From the NCBI GenBank assembly GCA_945643635.1, contig CALZFC010000040.1:1455501-1519500 (forward strand): a DNA stretch of 64,000 nucleotides, in the 5' to 3' direction. The notes under the pieces were generated by a model, which was given only the letters and a program-made list of their open reading frames with translations, had not been told where the DNA came from and did no database searches. Position 1 is the first letter of the stretch. Each line of letters begins with the position of its first letter. This DNA is from Allodiplogaster sudhausi. Its lineage: Eukaryota > Nematoda > Chromadorea > Rhabditida > Diplogasteridae. Shown in pieces: positions 13,281 through 30,743 of this stretch. Position numbers and translations under genes: made by a program.

Positions 13281-13514
13281 TCCCTGTCCATGTGAATGTG
13301 TCAAACACGGTGCGCGGTCATGCATATTCAGTTTGAAGCTGACAAACTAGAAAAACAATGAGTGCGATGGCTGCAGTCGTGTTTGTGAGAAGAGAAACAC
13401 TGCGGGCAAAAGGGATAAAAGGTGGCGCGCAGCCAGCGAAGAAGACGGGCTGACAGGGCAAGCCGGGCCTCCTTCCAGTGAAGAGTCACCCGTCTTCCTC
13501 TCTTCGTTACTGCT

Positions 13515-13892
13515 TTATTTTATCTCCTCTATTAGATTCTTCATCTCTGCATGTTCTTGGAAGGAACTCTTCTTTGAAACGTTCACTTCCCCATGATTCA
13601 CTGCAACAGAGAAGTCTGGTAGCGTCCTCACATCAGACATAATTTCACTTGGTTGTTTCCTCCTTAACGCCTCTTCGCGTGCACGAGCAGAGCCCTCCCC
13701 TCCCGTCAACAACTCACTCTCCATCCTCCTTGCACTCTCCCCGCTACTCCGCCTGCTACTCAATTTCATTGTCTTTCTCGCCCTCCCAGCATTTCTATCT
13801 TGAGTACATATGTATTTTTTGAAAGTCATCCCGTCGTAGTAGTCAGAATAAGAGGTGCCTTTATCCTCAAGTGCACAACGACTTTTTCCCAA
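13515..13892 (-). CDS. Possible exon, unknown protein
   Basis: A minus-strand frame of about 125 codons with balanced composition (for example PSEIMSDVRTLPDFSVAV and KNLIEEIK before a TAA stop), unlike the surrounding repeat artefacts. The first codon of the open frame is TTG, so any true start must lie upstream in another exon. No family is recognised and no partner exon was found. It may be a terminal exon or a chance open frame. Confidence 0.22.
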   Translation of the reverse strand: MGKSRCALEDKGTSYSDYYDGMTFKKYICTQDRNAGRARKTMKLSSRRSSGESARRMESELLTGGEGSARAREEALRRKQPSEIMSDVRTLPDFSVAVNHGEVNVSKKSSFQEHAEMKNLIEEIK

Positions 13893-14330
13893 TCTTTCTC
13901 AGGTTATTCTAGTGGGCAAAAAGAAGATTAAATGGTGGATAAATAGCATGAATTATTGAAAGTAGGTACATGCGCGTGAGAGACAGAGAAGGAATGGAGG
14001 GTGAGAGAGGGAAGTTTAGTGAGAGACAGAGAAGGAAAGGACGAGAGAGGGAAGTTTAGTGAGAGATGCCTCGGGCGGTGTCAAAAGTACGAAAGCGCAA
14101 ACCTCGAATTTGCGCATGACGGGGTATAATTTCACCCGCATTCCTACCTTGTCACTTCCCACCCTCCGTGGTGGCAGAGGCAGCTGCAGAAGAGTGCGCG
14201 TTCTGGGAAGAAGCTTTATCATTCCTGCTTATGGCAGATTGCGCTCCTCCTCTTGCAATCATCTCACAATGGTAATTCAATTTCGTTGATTGTTGAAGGT
14301 GTTGATTAGTAAGAAAGATGTGAAGTGGAG

Positions 14331-17300
14331 ATGGCATCTTCCGTCCTTCTTCTCCTGGCTTGTCTGGCTGTTCTTCTTGCCTTCTCCGAGTCCGCCGTCC
14401 CTAAGTTCGAGCCGGTTTCTGTCACCGACTCTTCCGTGGTCATTCGCATGATTCATGGCAAGTCGAAACTCATTCACCGTTAAGTTTTTCTTAAGACGAA
14501 AACAAAGTACACGTTTTTGAAGGCGAGAATGTGGCCTCGTTCGGAATGTCCGTGCACATCTTCGACCTGGATAAGCGAGAAATCTTCCGCAGAACGGAAC
14601 TGGCCGGCAGTCGCCCCAACGAGGTCACTTTCTCACCCTCTTCTTCTACTTTCTTATATTCATTTACTGCAGATAAATTTGTCTACAATCACATACATTT
14701 AATCTCTTTATCTTCCCCTTCTCTCTCTCTCTCTATCTCGCTCTCTCTCTCTCTTGTTCTCACCTTCTTTATCTCTCTTCTTTCTTTTTCTCGTTCTCTT
14801 TTAAGACAGCCTATCTGTAAGGGTCGAGCGGGGCGCAATACAGGGCTGCAATGGGAAATTTTTGATTTTTAAAATTGATGAAAATTTGATCATTTGTACT
14901 ATTCGACATGCTCTTTAAAATGGTGAAATCGTGATTTCGAAAAAAAATTTTCTTTCGAGATAATAGCGATTTACGCTTAAAATTCACATGCCCATATCTC
15001 AGTTATTTCTTAAGATTTTTGAAATCTCTTTTTTGTGTTTTATTGATCTTTGTATTCTCTTTAAAAAAGGTCGCGGTGACGTTTCGTGAAAACAACTTTT
15101 AAGCAGCAAAAATCGTATAAATAGATTTAAAAATATGGTTTTTCTGGTTTTTCAGACCAAGTAACCCCCGCGGGGAGGATAAGCTGTTCATAGAAAGAAA
15201 GCCCGTGAAATTTGCTACAATGCGATGTATCTTTAAAAGAATTCTAGGAGGACATATTTTTGGAATATGCACTTAAGCAAATATACTCAACTTTAAAAGT
15301 ACCGTGCAAGAGGTCCGGGTTCGAAGCCCGCTCGGGCAAAGTTTTTGCAATGTTTTGTAAACTGCCAAAAAACATATTTTCGATCTAAAATTGATGTCTA
15401 TTCGTCTCATAGCTCCATAAATTTGCATATGCTTTCCGTTTTCATTCTGATTTCACCAACTGAAAATTTCTTCATAGTAAACTGCGCTCAGTTAACATGT
15501 TTATATATGTATATATATTTATCGACATCAAATAAATTAATGTAACGACACTTGGAAAGTCAATTTCAGTCGTTATTAAAAGCTTCCTGGATAGAAGTAA
15601 TAAGTAAAAGACGAGGAAGCATTTAGAAATGACTTAAGCAAAATGGAGAAGTTGGGGAGGGAAAAAGAAGAGTAGACACTTGTAGCCTGACAATGAGCGA
15701 GCTGTTGCACATTGTGCCCTATATTGCGGATGGTCGAGGATCTGTGTAGGCGACGATGGGCATTTCTCCGAGACTCAAGTTGGGAAAGGACCATGCGATC
15801 GGATGAGTGCATTGGCGAAGAGAAAATTGCGGAACTACGTTGATAGTGGAAAGGACGTAACCACTCCAAATGAAATTTTGGCAGGAATAACTCACGGAAA
15901 ACCGCTACGTGCAGTCTCGGTTTACACGGGAAGCATTAGAAGAGGAGAAGCGTCTAAGGCCAAAATTGCCGGAATAAGGAAGTATAACACGTTCCTATTT
16001 GAAGAAACGGCACTTCGAGTTCATCGATATTCTACTATCGGTATCGGCAAAGAGATCGACTACTCATCTCTACAACACAATGAAGGAGAGTTCATCACCG
16101 ATTCATCTGGAGGTTGCCTGGACATCTGAACTATGCTGGTTGGGGAGAGAAGGCCAACCAATCCGAGGCGAGGTCACGCCGGACCATGGCCGTGATCGTA
16201 ATGAAGAAATAGATGATGAGGCCTGCCGCGCTCCTGAAGATGCCGAATACACTCTCACGGGAAGTTGCCCTGAATATGGGTATCTTTACAGATGCCCAGA
16301 AGAAACCTGTGGAGCTGAATTCTTGCAAGCCCACAATCTCGAGAGATCTCTCCTTTTTGGCAAACATAGGGCAATTTCCGAGAGGCTGACTCTTCGGGAT
16401 TATGTTCTGAAGCGGTACGGCATGTGTCTCGAAGGAGAAAAGATTGAGCAGGCATATTCCGAAGTCGACGAGGCAATCGAGTCGCTAGCAGAAGTGACAG
16501 ATAACGGGCTTCGTTTGCCACAAGGCTGGGCACTTCGCGAGCATAAGAAGGGCACTCGACTTCCACCCAGGTCTAAGACGTATGTGATCGAAGCGTTTAA
16601 TGATGGCCTTCGTACGGGCACTAAACATGATCCTCGACAGCTGGAGAAGAAAATGCGCAAGGAAATCGACGCAGCTGGAAAATTACTCTTCTCACCGCCA
16701 GGACTTCTCAATTACCAGCAGATAGCAAGCATTTTCGGAAATCTTGCCTCGAAGAAGAGACATGCAAATGTGCCCGACTTGGATCAATCAACAACTACAA
16801 CGACACCGCAACCAACATCTGTGAACGTCTTAGACGAGCTTGATGAACTGTTCGATACGGAAGGTGATATCATTGAGGAGGCTCAATCGGAACCGCTTTT
16901 TGGGACTGACTTCGACGAATTTAGACAACTGATAGAGAATGACGTTGAGTACCCATCTGAGAAGGCAGATCCAAAAAGAAATCCCACAGCCACGCAAACG
17001 GAATCACCTGAGGAGCTCTCGAATGAAGACGTATTTGAGCCTGTAGACATGAGCGGGTCTGCCCAGACAGCACCCAGACGCGTCCACGATGAACTATTCT
17101 GACCATTAGTCATGATAATCCCTACATATTTGTTCATTGATGAGCCCCTCAAGAGACTTGAGAAATGCTTTGCACTTTCGAATCACGAAGCTAAAATGAT
17201 TCTATAATTGTGCACCTTTGTTGGAATAAAAACATGTTGAAGAAATTTTCAGTTGGTGAAATCAGAATGAAAACGGAAAGCATATGCAAATTTATGGAGC

Positions 17301-19809
17301 TATGAGACGAATAGACATCAATTTTAGATCGAAAATATGTTTTTTGGCAGTTTACAAAACATTGCAAAAACTTTGCCCCGAGCGGGCTTCGAACCCGGAC
17401 CTCTTGCACGGTACTTTTAAAGTTGAGTATATTTGCTTAAGTGCATATTCCAAAAATATGTCCTCCTAGAATTCTTTTAAAGATACATCGCATTGTAGCA
17501 AATTTCACGGGCTTTCTTTCTATGAACAGCTTATCCTCCCCGCGGGGGTTACTTGGTCTGAAAAACCAGAAAAACCATATTTTTAAATCTATTTATACGA
17601 TTTTTGCTGCTTAAAAGTTGTTTTCACGAAACGTCACCGCGACCTTTTTTAAAGAGAATACAAAGATCAATAAAACACAAAAAAGAGATTTCAAAAATCT
17701 TAAGAAATAACTGAGATATGGGCATGTGAATTTTAAGCGTAAATCGCTATTATCTCGAAAGAAAATTTTTTTTTCGAAATCACGATTTCACCATTTTAAA
17801 GAGCATGTCGAATAGTACAAATGATCAAGTTTTCATCAATTTTAAAAATCAAAAATTTCCCATTGCAGAGGGCAGATCGACCCTTACAGATAGGCTGTCT
17901 TAATACTTACAATCATTGTTCGTTGCTGCGATTCTCTCGGTGTTTAAATGGATGTACATATGAGTCGTTCCAGAAGTGACCGGAAGTTGTTCTCTTTGCG
18001 TTCTTTTTGTTTTTACCGTTCTAAGAACTTCCCCTGTACTTTTGTATTTCTTCAGTCACAATTGTTGATGCACAGGCGATTTTAAATTTCTGGTACGTGA
18101 CTTCTATCTTTTTGCGAGTTACAGCATACTATTGCGCATTAATTGCACCAAAGTTCACGCGATTTACAATTCACTTACAAACTGTCGGAAATTCCGCCCT
18201 CTTTCACTTTCACTCTGCATCTCTATTCTTATTTATCACTCTTTCGCACTCTCTATCTCTCCCTCAGTCTCTTTCTCTCAATCTCTCTTTCACTCTTTAT
18301 CTCACTCACCCTCTCTCTCTCTCTGACTCCGCCTCACTCTACTCCCTTAACCTTTTTGCTAAACAGCACGACTCCGGACGTTTTCGCTGCTTCAATGTTT
18401 TATTAAATCTCTCTCTCTCTCTCCTTCTCTCTCTCTCTCTCTCTGTCTTCTTTCTCTTCTCTAGCTTTCTTCTCGTCACCAATCAGGGAATTCCATCTGA
18501 TTGTTCGACGACCATCTCTGCTTGAAATGTCAATACTAAGCGAATAGCAGACCAAGGGAGTTAACACGGGAATCCATTCCGTGACGGGAGAAAGAAGGGG
18601 AAGAGATGATTGGCAGCCCATGTTTCCATGGCGAGGTGTCAATGTCATGTAATGGCGACTCTCTTCCCAGCTTTTCTCCTTCGACGGCCTCTCCCCCTTC
18701 ACGTGGTTCGCTCTTCGCATCCACTACCACGTCATCTTTCGGAATGTCACTTCTCCAAGTGATCGTGAATTGGTCACCAAGCAGGTCAGTTAGCGGCTAG
18801 AACTATCGCGAAGACCGCTATCAAAATATTTTGAACGCCTGGATGAGCATTGTTCATGCGAGCTGCAAAGACAAATTCCTTGTAGGAGCTGGTGGTGCGA
18901 ACCCGTCGTGCGGGCGATGTATCGGATCCGTCGTCTGCCATCGAAGATGTGGTGGTGGGCATCGAGGAGACCTTCGTGTCTACCGCTGCCATCTACGTGG
19001 GGGTCAAGGGCGTCTTCCATGACTCCAATGATGTCAGCTAATCAATCTCATGGTCACAGACAAAATATAAGAGGGCATAAGAATGTTATGAACGAGAGGG
19101 AAGATGATGAAGTTCTTCACTCATTGTAGATGACAACCGTGGTGGTGCCGGAACTGCGCTGTCGCCAGGGTATCGTCAAGCCTCTTGCCATCAAGGTTCA
19201 CCATATGCTCTTTCTCTATCGATAAAAGGTGGAGCCAATTCTTCGTGATACTTTCAACCGTAACAAATAGTGCATCCAAAGACCCTTGCAGGCGCAGAAC
19301 CAAGTGGTGCGCGTTCACTTCGACCTAAGCGGCTTCGTCTCGGGCCACGCCTCAGCCGGTTCTGCCGAGCCTCTTCCCCAGACTGCTCCCGAGGCCGCGT
19401 GCTCCCGAGTTTGCTTCTTCCCCTATCTCAGAGTCGCCATCCGCAATAGCACCAGCGAGACCTTCAGGGCCAAGGAGTGGTCAGAACAAAGCAAGCTTAT
19501 ACAAGTGTATATATACAGGGTCAAATTGGGAAGGAACGACCGACGGCAATGAATTGTGGGGCGGGGGAATTCGACATGTAGAGAGTGGAAATGTTTCCTA
19601 CAGATTTCTTTCTGTCTTTCCTCGTCGAAATTCAGGTGTTCGACGGTAGCGGAAGCGATTCGTTTGGGGCGTGCAAACGGGGACGGCGGTCTCCGCTCAC
19701 TTCCGCTCCTCCTCCCGTGCATCTTTCTCATCTCTTATTTAAGACTCATCTAGGCAGTCTCTTTCTCCCAGTCTTTCACTTTCTCAACATTCTTCGCTAT
19801 TTGGATTGA
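14331..19809 (+). CDS. Secreted protein with fibronectin-III-like N-terminus, family not recognised
   Basis: The ATG at 14331 opens a signal peptide (MASSVLLLLACLAVLLAFSE), then a fibronectin-III-like stretch spread over exons 1-3: PKFEPVSVTDSSVVIRM, VHIFDLDKREIF, and DGLSPFTWFALRIHYHV, whose alternating hydrophobic pattern fits the domain's strands. Exons with good signals: 14331-14457 (GC donor GCAAGT), 14523-14623, 18671-18784 and 18886-19032. Later segments at 19130-19169, about 19292-19510 (QVVRVHFDLSGFVSG, a Cys pair near FFPYLRV) and about 19636-19809 (FGACKRGRRSPL) look coding, but the junction near 19169 breaks the frame in my reading, so the 3' end is tentative. Intron 2 (14624-18670) is long because a TTAA transposon sits in it. 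The product is probably extracellular; its role is unknown. Confidence 0.55.
14805..15474 (+). repeat. Left terminal inverted repeat of the TTAA transposon
   Basis: 670 bp matching the inverse complement of 17238-17899. It starts at GACAGCC right after TTAA and ends at TTTCTTCA. It contains a tRNA T-arm-like motif at 15318-15328. Confidence 0.95.
15318..15328 (+). promoter_or_regulatory. Pol III B-box-like motif in the left inverted repeat
   Basis: GGTTCGAAGCC matches the tRNA B-box form GGTTCGANNCC. It sits in a T-arm-like hairpin (CCGGG-loop-CCCG) followed by CTCGGGCA, which looks like the 3' half of a tRNA. No matching 5' half or acceptor partner is present, so it is not a complete tRNA gene. 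Confidence 0.5.
15686..17102 (+). pseudogene. Degraded transposase-like frame with zinc-finger-like and GWAL segments
   Basis: Frame A (15686 to about 16129) begins behind a possible acceptor (TTGTAG) with PDNERAVAHC, then CVGDDGHFSETQVGKG and PCDRMSALAKRKLRNYV. Asp and Glu here could be the second and third acidic residues of a DDE-type nuclease, but that is inference. Frame B, shifted by one base, carries on to a TGA at 17100-17102. It has YRCPEETC...GKH, like a C2H2 finger but with one His replaced by Ser, then GWALREHKKGTR, FNDGLRTGTKHDP and LLNYQQIASIFGNLASKKR, and ends in an acidic Thr-rich tail. From memory this order resembles a widespread family of uncharacterised invertebrate proteins. 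The N-terminal part of a full transposase is missing, and the frame change lies between about 16090 and 16200. It is probably inactive. Confidence 0.7.
17238..17899 (-). repeat. Right terminal inverted repeat of the TTAA transposon
   Basis: 662 bp, the inverse complement of the left repeat with only scattered differences. It ends in ATAGGCTGTC directly before TTAA. Confidence 0.95.
17385..17395 (-). promoter_or_regulatory. Pol III B-box-like motif in the right inverted repeat
   Basis: The mirrored copy of the motif at 15318-15328. The two point toward each other across the element interior. Confidence 0.5.
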
Positions 19810-20557
19810 AGGAAGCTTCAGTTCTTCCACCGTCTATTTTAATAAGAACACAGATTCTCAAGGAGTGCCTTCCAGTCATTCAGCTTTTCTTGAAACTATC
19901 TGAAGTTCATTTCCTTTTCCAGCTCAGTCAAGGTTATTTTGCTGACCTCTCAATTCCGATTGCTCAATTTGCTTATAATGATGTCAAATTACATTGCGGG
20001 TTATTTTTGTAGGTTACAAAGCGTACAAAACGTTAATGCAGCTTCGTTTTCGTAGCCACAGGAAAGAACAATATCGCGTGGCTTCTCCACAAGATGACTA
20101 TCCTAGTGCCTGGACTGCTGTTGAACTTAATACATTTTATTTTGCTTGTAACCAACTAGTATATACAGCACCACCACACAGGCTAACCGTGACTTAATCT
20201 ATAAATAACCCTTCTAACATATCATCTAGACGTTGACAACACGGACACTCTTTGCTAGAAAGCAAAGAAAGTAATACTCCTCGTTCTCAAGAATCATAGA
20301 AATTCAGAATAAGGTGAGATAAACGCTCCTGCGGATAGGAAAAGGCACAGACAAAGAAGCTAAAACCGTCGGCAGTGAACTAGATCCGTCCGCTATTCAA
20401 GTGATAAGACTAGGATCGCTTATTGAAAATGGGGGAACTTAAAAAAAACCACATGAGAAAATTATGAGGTATCTCAGTATAGGAAAATGAGAGAGCGAGC
20501 AATAAATTGCTAAAAAGAAGAAACTAGCCGAACGGTTCATTGAAGTGAACCCTAGAC
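19810..20557. other. Intergenic, no feature seen
   Basis: AT-rich unique sequence between the 3' ends of two convergent genes. I see no microsatellite, RNA gene or convincing exon. Confidence 0.6.
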
Positions 20558-22267
20558 TTACTTTCCAAAGGTGAAGTGGGCAAGATAGTGCATGGCCTGA
20601 GCAATGTCGATTCCTACCACGAATCCCGCAGTTCCATTGGTCAGGGCTCCGAGGGTTGCAGAAAGAATACAAGAACGGTCTTGCCACAGCTGTGACTTGT
20701 CGTATCTGAACGGGGGAAACGGGACCATCAATATGAAAATTAAAAAAATATACTTCTTAGCTATCATAAACATAGGGCCAAAGTGACAGTGGCGGGCGAA
20801 ATAAAGCCGAGGGGCTTCTTCCGCCTCTCCAGTGCTGAAATAGGTCTAGGTTTCTCTAGTAACAACCCCCCCCCCCGGGGCCGAATGCCCCGGGGCACTC
20901 AACCCCCCGGGCCGAAGGCCCGAAAAATATTCATAACTCTTTATATTAAATTCCAAAGAATGGAAGAAGACACTAAATCAGGAAACATGCAATGGGCAGA
21001 ACGGAAGGATATGGCATTATCTGATTAATCCAGTCGCTCTCTCTCTTCCCTTTCGCAAGCCTGGGATGTTGAGACGGCATGTTTCCATAGTCGATTAGTG
21101 CAAGAAGGAGCGAGAAAACATGACAACTGCTCATCTGCAAGCGTATCTTAGCCTTTGGCGACATGAAAGGGAAATCTTATAGTCTGTGTCAGTTTCATTA
21201 CTCCACCAATGAAAAGCATGCAGAAGTAGTATGGTTTTATGCTAAGCAATAAATCAGGCATTGTTAGCTATGGCCACATCACAAACATAGACCAACACGA
21301 AAAAAGAAATAGGAATAAAGGGAAAGTGAGTGAGAGGTTGGACACATGGAAAGGAAACACGGAACTAAGAAACAGACAGAGCAACTGATAATGGGTGAGT
21401 GAAGCGACTATTAGAGAGCAAGCCATGGACACCGATAATTAAAATAAGGCATAATAAGGTAATTTTGCTAAATAACCTCATTTTTGAGAGAAAAATCATT
21501 TTTCCAACGATTTTTCAGTTTTTGGGCATTAAAAACGTATTTTAATTTTTCCTTACACCCCCCCCCCCCGGGTCAGACCCCGTTTTGACCCCATACACCC
21601 CCCGAGCCGGGGTCAACCTCAGACACTATTTCAGCACTGCGCCTCTCATTGCTTCATTCTCCCTGACGAGGTCTAGCTATGAAATAGAATGGAACGATGC
21701 GAGAGGGTAGACGGGGGCAGAGTCCGTGTTCATTCTTCAATAAGCCCCAACCTAAGCCGGAGGCACTTATCGTAGACCTGGATGCTGTTCATGTTCCGCA
21801 AGGCAAGGCACGTCAGAACCGGTCCAAGAAGAGCCCCTGGTACAGAAATTACAAAGTGGAAGAAGGCAAAAGAACAACGCAAAAGGGTGAGCACTGCATT
21901 CCTGATAGGTCTAATAATGGAATGATGTCTTAAATAGTGATATCCAACCGATGATTGCTCCGTTCTTGCCACCCTCCACGAACTGGTCACGCAGTGGTCG
22001 TCGGTCGTCCCTGACAGCGAGTGCCGAGAGGGGGCCCAGCAGACTTCCCAGCACCGCTCCAGTCTTATAAGACAATCAAAGCATTACTTATTCCGCACAC
22101 AACACATGCGTCAATAGAATCAGAAAACCTTTGGATGACAAAATGCTAACCTGGATACTCCTGAGACTGACGTGAAGGCAGAATTCGACCTTGGGATGCG
22201 GGATGCGAAGCATCTCGAAGTCCGTCTGGCGGATGCCCACGAAGTTCTTCAACCAATACGAGCTCAT
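20558..22267 (-). CDS. Small glycine-rich membrane protein, family not recognised
   Basis: Four exons read cleanly with matching phases: 22267-22151, 22063-21949, 21836-21752 and 20705-20558, for 154 residues. It starts MSSYWLKNFVGIRQTDFEML. Three hydrophobic small-residue segments follow: GAVLGSLLGPLSALAV, GAIIGALLGPVLTCLAL and SATLGALTNGTAGFVVG. They are rich in GxxxG-like spacing, as in tightly packed membrane helices, and are separated by charged loops (RDDRRPLRDQF, YDKCLRLRYDKSQLWQDR). The protein ends HYLAHFTFGK. The first two segments share the pattern GA(V/L)LGxLLGP, suggesting an internal duplication. The last intron is 1,046 bp and holds two poly-C islands. The topology could suit a mitochondrial or other organelle membrane, but there is no evidence for location. 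Confidence 0.75.
20865..20922. repeat. Poly-C/GC palindrome island in an intron
   Basis: An eleven-C run followed by GGGGCCGAATGCCCCGGGG and CCCCCCGGGCCGAAGGCCCG, both able to fold on themselves, inside an otherwise AT-rich intron. Confidence 0.7.
21556..21618. repeat. Second poly-C/GC palindrome island
   Basis: A twelve-C run followed by GGGTCAGACCCCGTTTTGAC, CCCC and a later GAGCCGGGGTCAAC. Short inverted GGGGTC/GACCCC pairs are visible. Same intron as the island at 20865. Confidence 0.7.
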
Positions 22268-22336
22268 TCCTCCTTCGCTTTCTGCAACACAGCAAACAGA
22301 CGTGTTCAATTGCAGAAAACGGCATAAATCCGCACA

Positions 22337-22549
22337 CACAGGAATTTTAAAGGGGGCCCACTCATGGGGTAAAAGGGGCCACTCGGGGGTGCGACCACGG
22401 CTTAGGTGCTTGATCAGGGGCCCCGACAAGCGGAATAGGGGGCCACGCCGGGTGGATTAGGGGCCAACTCGGGCGCAAGGTTGGGTCATAAATTTTCCCC
22501 GTCGTGGCCCCTTATTCCCCATACGTGGGCCCCCTTTAAAATTCCTGTG
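22337..22549. mobile_element. GC-rich inverted-repeat element (possible MITE)
   Basis: Perfect 25-bp inverted repeats (22337-22361 and 22525-22549, core AATTTTAAAGGGGGCCCAC) enclose a GC-rich interior full of GGGGCC and GGCCCC words. It lies just upstream of the minus-strand membrane protein gene. No clear target duplication is visible, so class assignment is open. Confidence 0.6.
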
Positions 22550-23659
22550 CACGCTCTAACATCCAATCAGCCTGATGAGCCCCCCCCACTTTTCTAGTCC
22601 GTTGTTAACATTGCCGGGCATCGAGATAACCACAGAACAATGGCATCGCAACCCTATGGCAACGCTCTCATAGACAAAACCACTCCAAATAACCTGTAAT
22701 CCACGAAAGACTCGATTTTTGATCAGCATTCTGAAGAATAGATACAACTGCGAATGTCTCAGACATTTGATTGGAAGCAACAGGCACATATTGAAAAGAG
22801 TTTATTCGCTATTAAATGGATCGAATTTCACTGGATTAACAATGCATAGCTCATAATTTGAAGATGTATACAGGCCTGATGCAGAAATATTTGTACGTCG
22901 CTCAAAGATCTCTTTTAGCCACAGTATCGAACGAAGCAGAAAACTAATATTAGAGGTCGCGCTAGTGAAAACCTCCGGTGTATCAGAACATGCCATCAAA
23001 AAGAGACCAACGGAGGGCACAAGGACAAATGGAATGTCACTGCGATAGAAGTAAGATTTAGACGAGCTGAAAAATACGGAGACCACTGGAGATCTCCAGA
23101 AATCAGATCTACTGTAGAAGCGAAAACAAATTCCTAAGTGACAGTACAAATCATTGGCAATCCATTTATTTAGCAGTCTATAATTATGAGCCAACAGCTT
23201 ACAATATTAGTACAAGAAGCAAGCAAGATACAGGATATAGGATAGAATAAAAACTTGTCAAAATTTCAATAACGGCGGCGAACAACTGTACAGATGTGAA
23301 AACTATTTCAAAAAAATAGTAAAATGAATGTAAAATGTTGTAAAAAAAAAAAGCAAAGTGTTGTAGTCATCTCGCCAAAAAATTCATCAATATGTAAAGA
23401 AACCGACGACTTAGTTCTTAAAATGGTCATAAAAAACTTTTAGAGGCGTAACTCTTTGTTAATACGGGATGGTCTAGCAAGAAACCGTAAAATGAGGAAG
23501 TGTTAATAGAGGATAGTTAGCAAGACGCATGAAGTTGCAAGCTCAAGAGCACAACCAGTCTCATTGTGAAGACTGATGCAATTGACATAGCTGAACAAGG
23601 TAGGTGCATGCGTAGTGAAGGAAAGTGGGGGGGGGCGAGACCGCGAGAACGAGAGGGAG

Positions 23660-23702
<43 letters not shown>

Positions 23703-23720
23703 GGAGAGAGAAATCGAGAT
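22550..23720. other. Intergenic between the membrane protein gene and the 3' end of SMC1
   Basis: AT-rich unique sequence. The only repeat is the GA array beginning at 23666. No convincing exon or RNA gene seen. Confidence 0.6.
23666..23710. repeat. GA microsatellite just past the SMC1 stop
   Basis: (GA)n beginning eleven bases beyond the SMC1 stop, hence (CU)n in its 3' untranslated region. This placement mirrors that at the RPN11 stop. Confidence 0.9.

Positions 23721-30743
<7,023 letters not shown>

Larger units (their letters stand above)
9403..13514. other. Microsatellite-rich intergenic region with a few exon-like fragments
   Basis: Dominated by (GA)n near 9698-9753, (CT)n near 9937-10050, a (CCCTCT)n block near 10229-10467, a GA/TTGGGA minisatellite near 12815-12925 and (CT)n near 13191-13280. 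Two plus-strand fragments follow (CT)n plus AG acceptors and look mildly coding. One starts at 10894 and ends near 11022, Pro-rich, with its last residues YYPMTGTSYPRKH. The other spans 11579-11683. The first segment is also open on the minus strand, so strand is uncertain. Neither is recognisable. Confidence 0.5.
14805..17899. mobile_element. DNA transposon with TTAA target duplications and ~665-bp inverted repeats
   Basis: The element is bounded by TTAA at 14801-14804 and 17900-17903. Its ends are inverted copies beginning GACAGCCTATCTGTAAGG. The two repeats (14805-15474 and 17238-17899) are nearly identical apart from a few substitutions and a small indel near the tips, which implies a fairly recent insertion. 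The interior (15475-17237) holds a degraded plus-strand transposase-like frame. TTAA duplication is the mark of the piggyBac and Kolobok superfamilies. I see no piggyBac DDD transposase, and the tips do not begin CCC as piggyBac usually does. It lies in an intron of the fibronectin-III-like gene, in the same direction as that gene's coding strand. Confidence 0.9.

Noticed and set aside
15301..15345. A tRNA gene in the transposon end
   Set aside because: Only the T-arm and acceptor-like 3' side are present. There is no D-arm, anticodon arm or complementary 5' acceptor strand.
15999..17102. An intact 367-residue protein starting at 15999
   Set aside because: The first codon is TTG, and the preceding conserved residues lie in a different frame. 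The coding information crosses a frame change, so this is a broken gene.
18786..19020. Minus-strand frames opposite the fibronectin-III gene exons
   Set aside because: They are shadows of plus-strand exons that have proper splice sites and matching phases.
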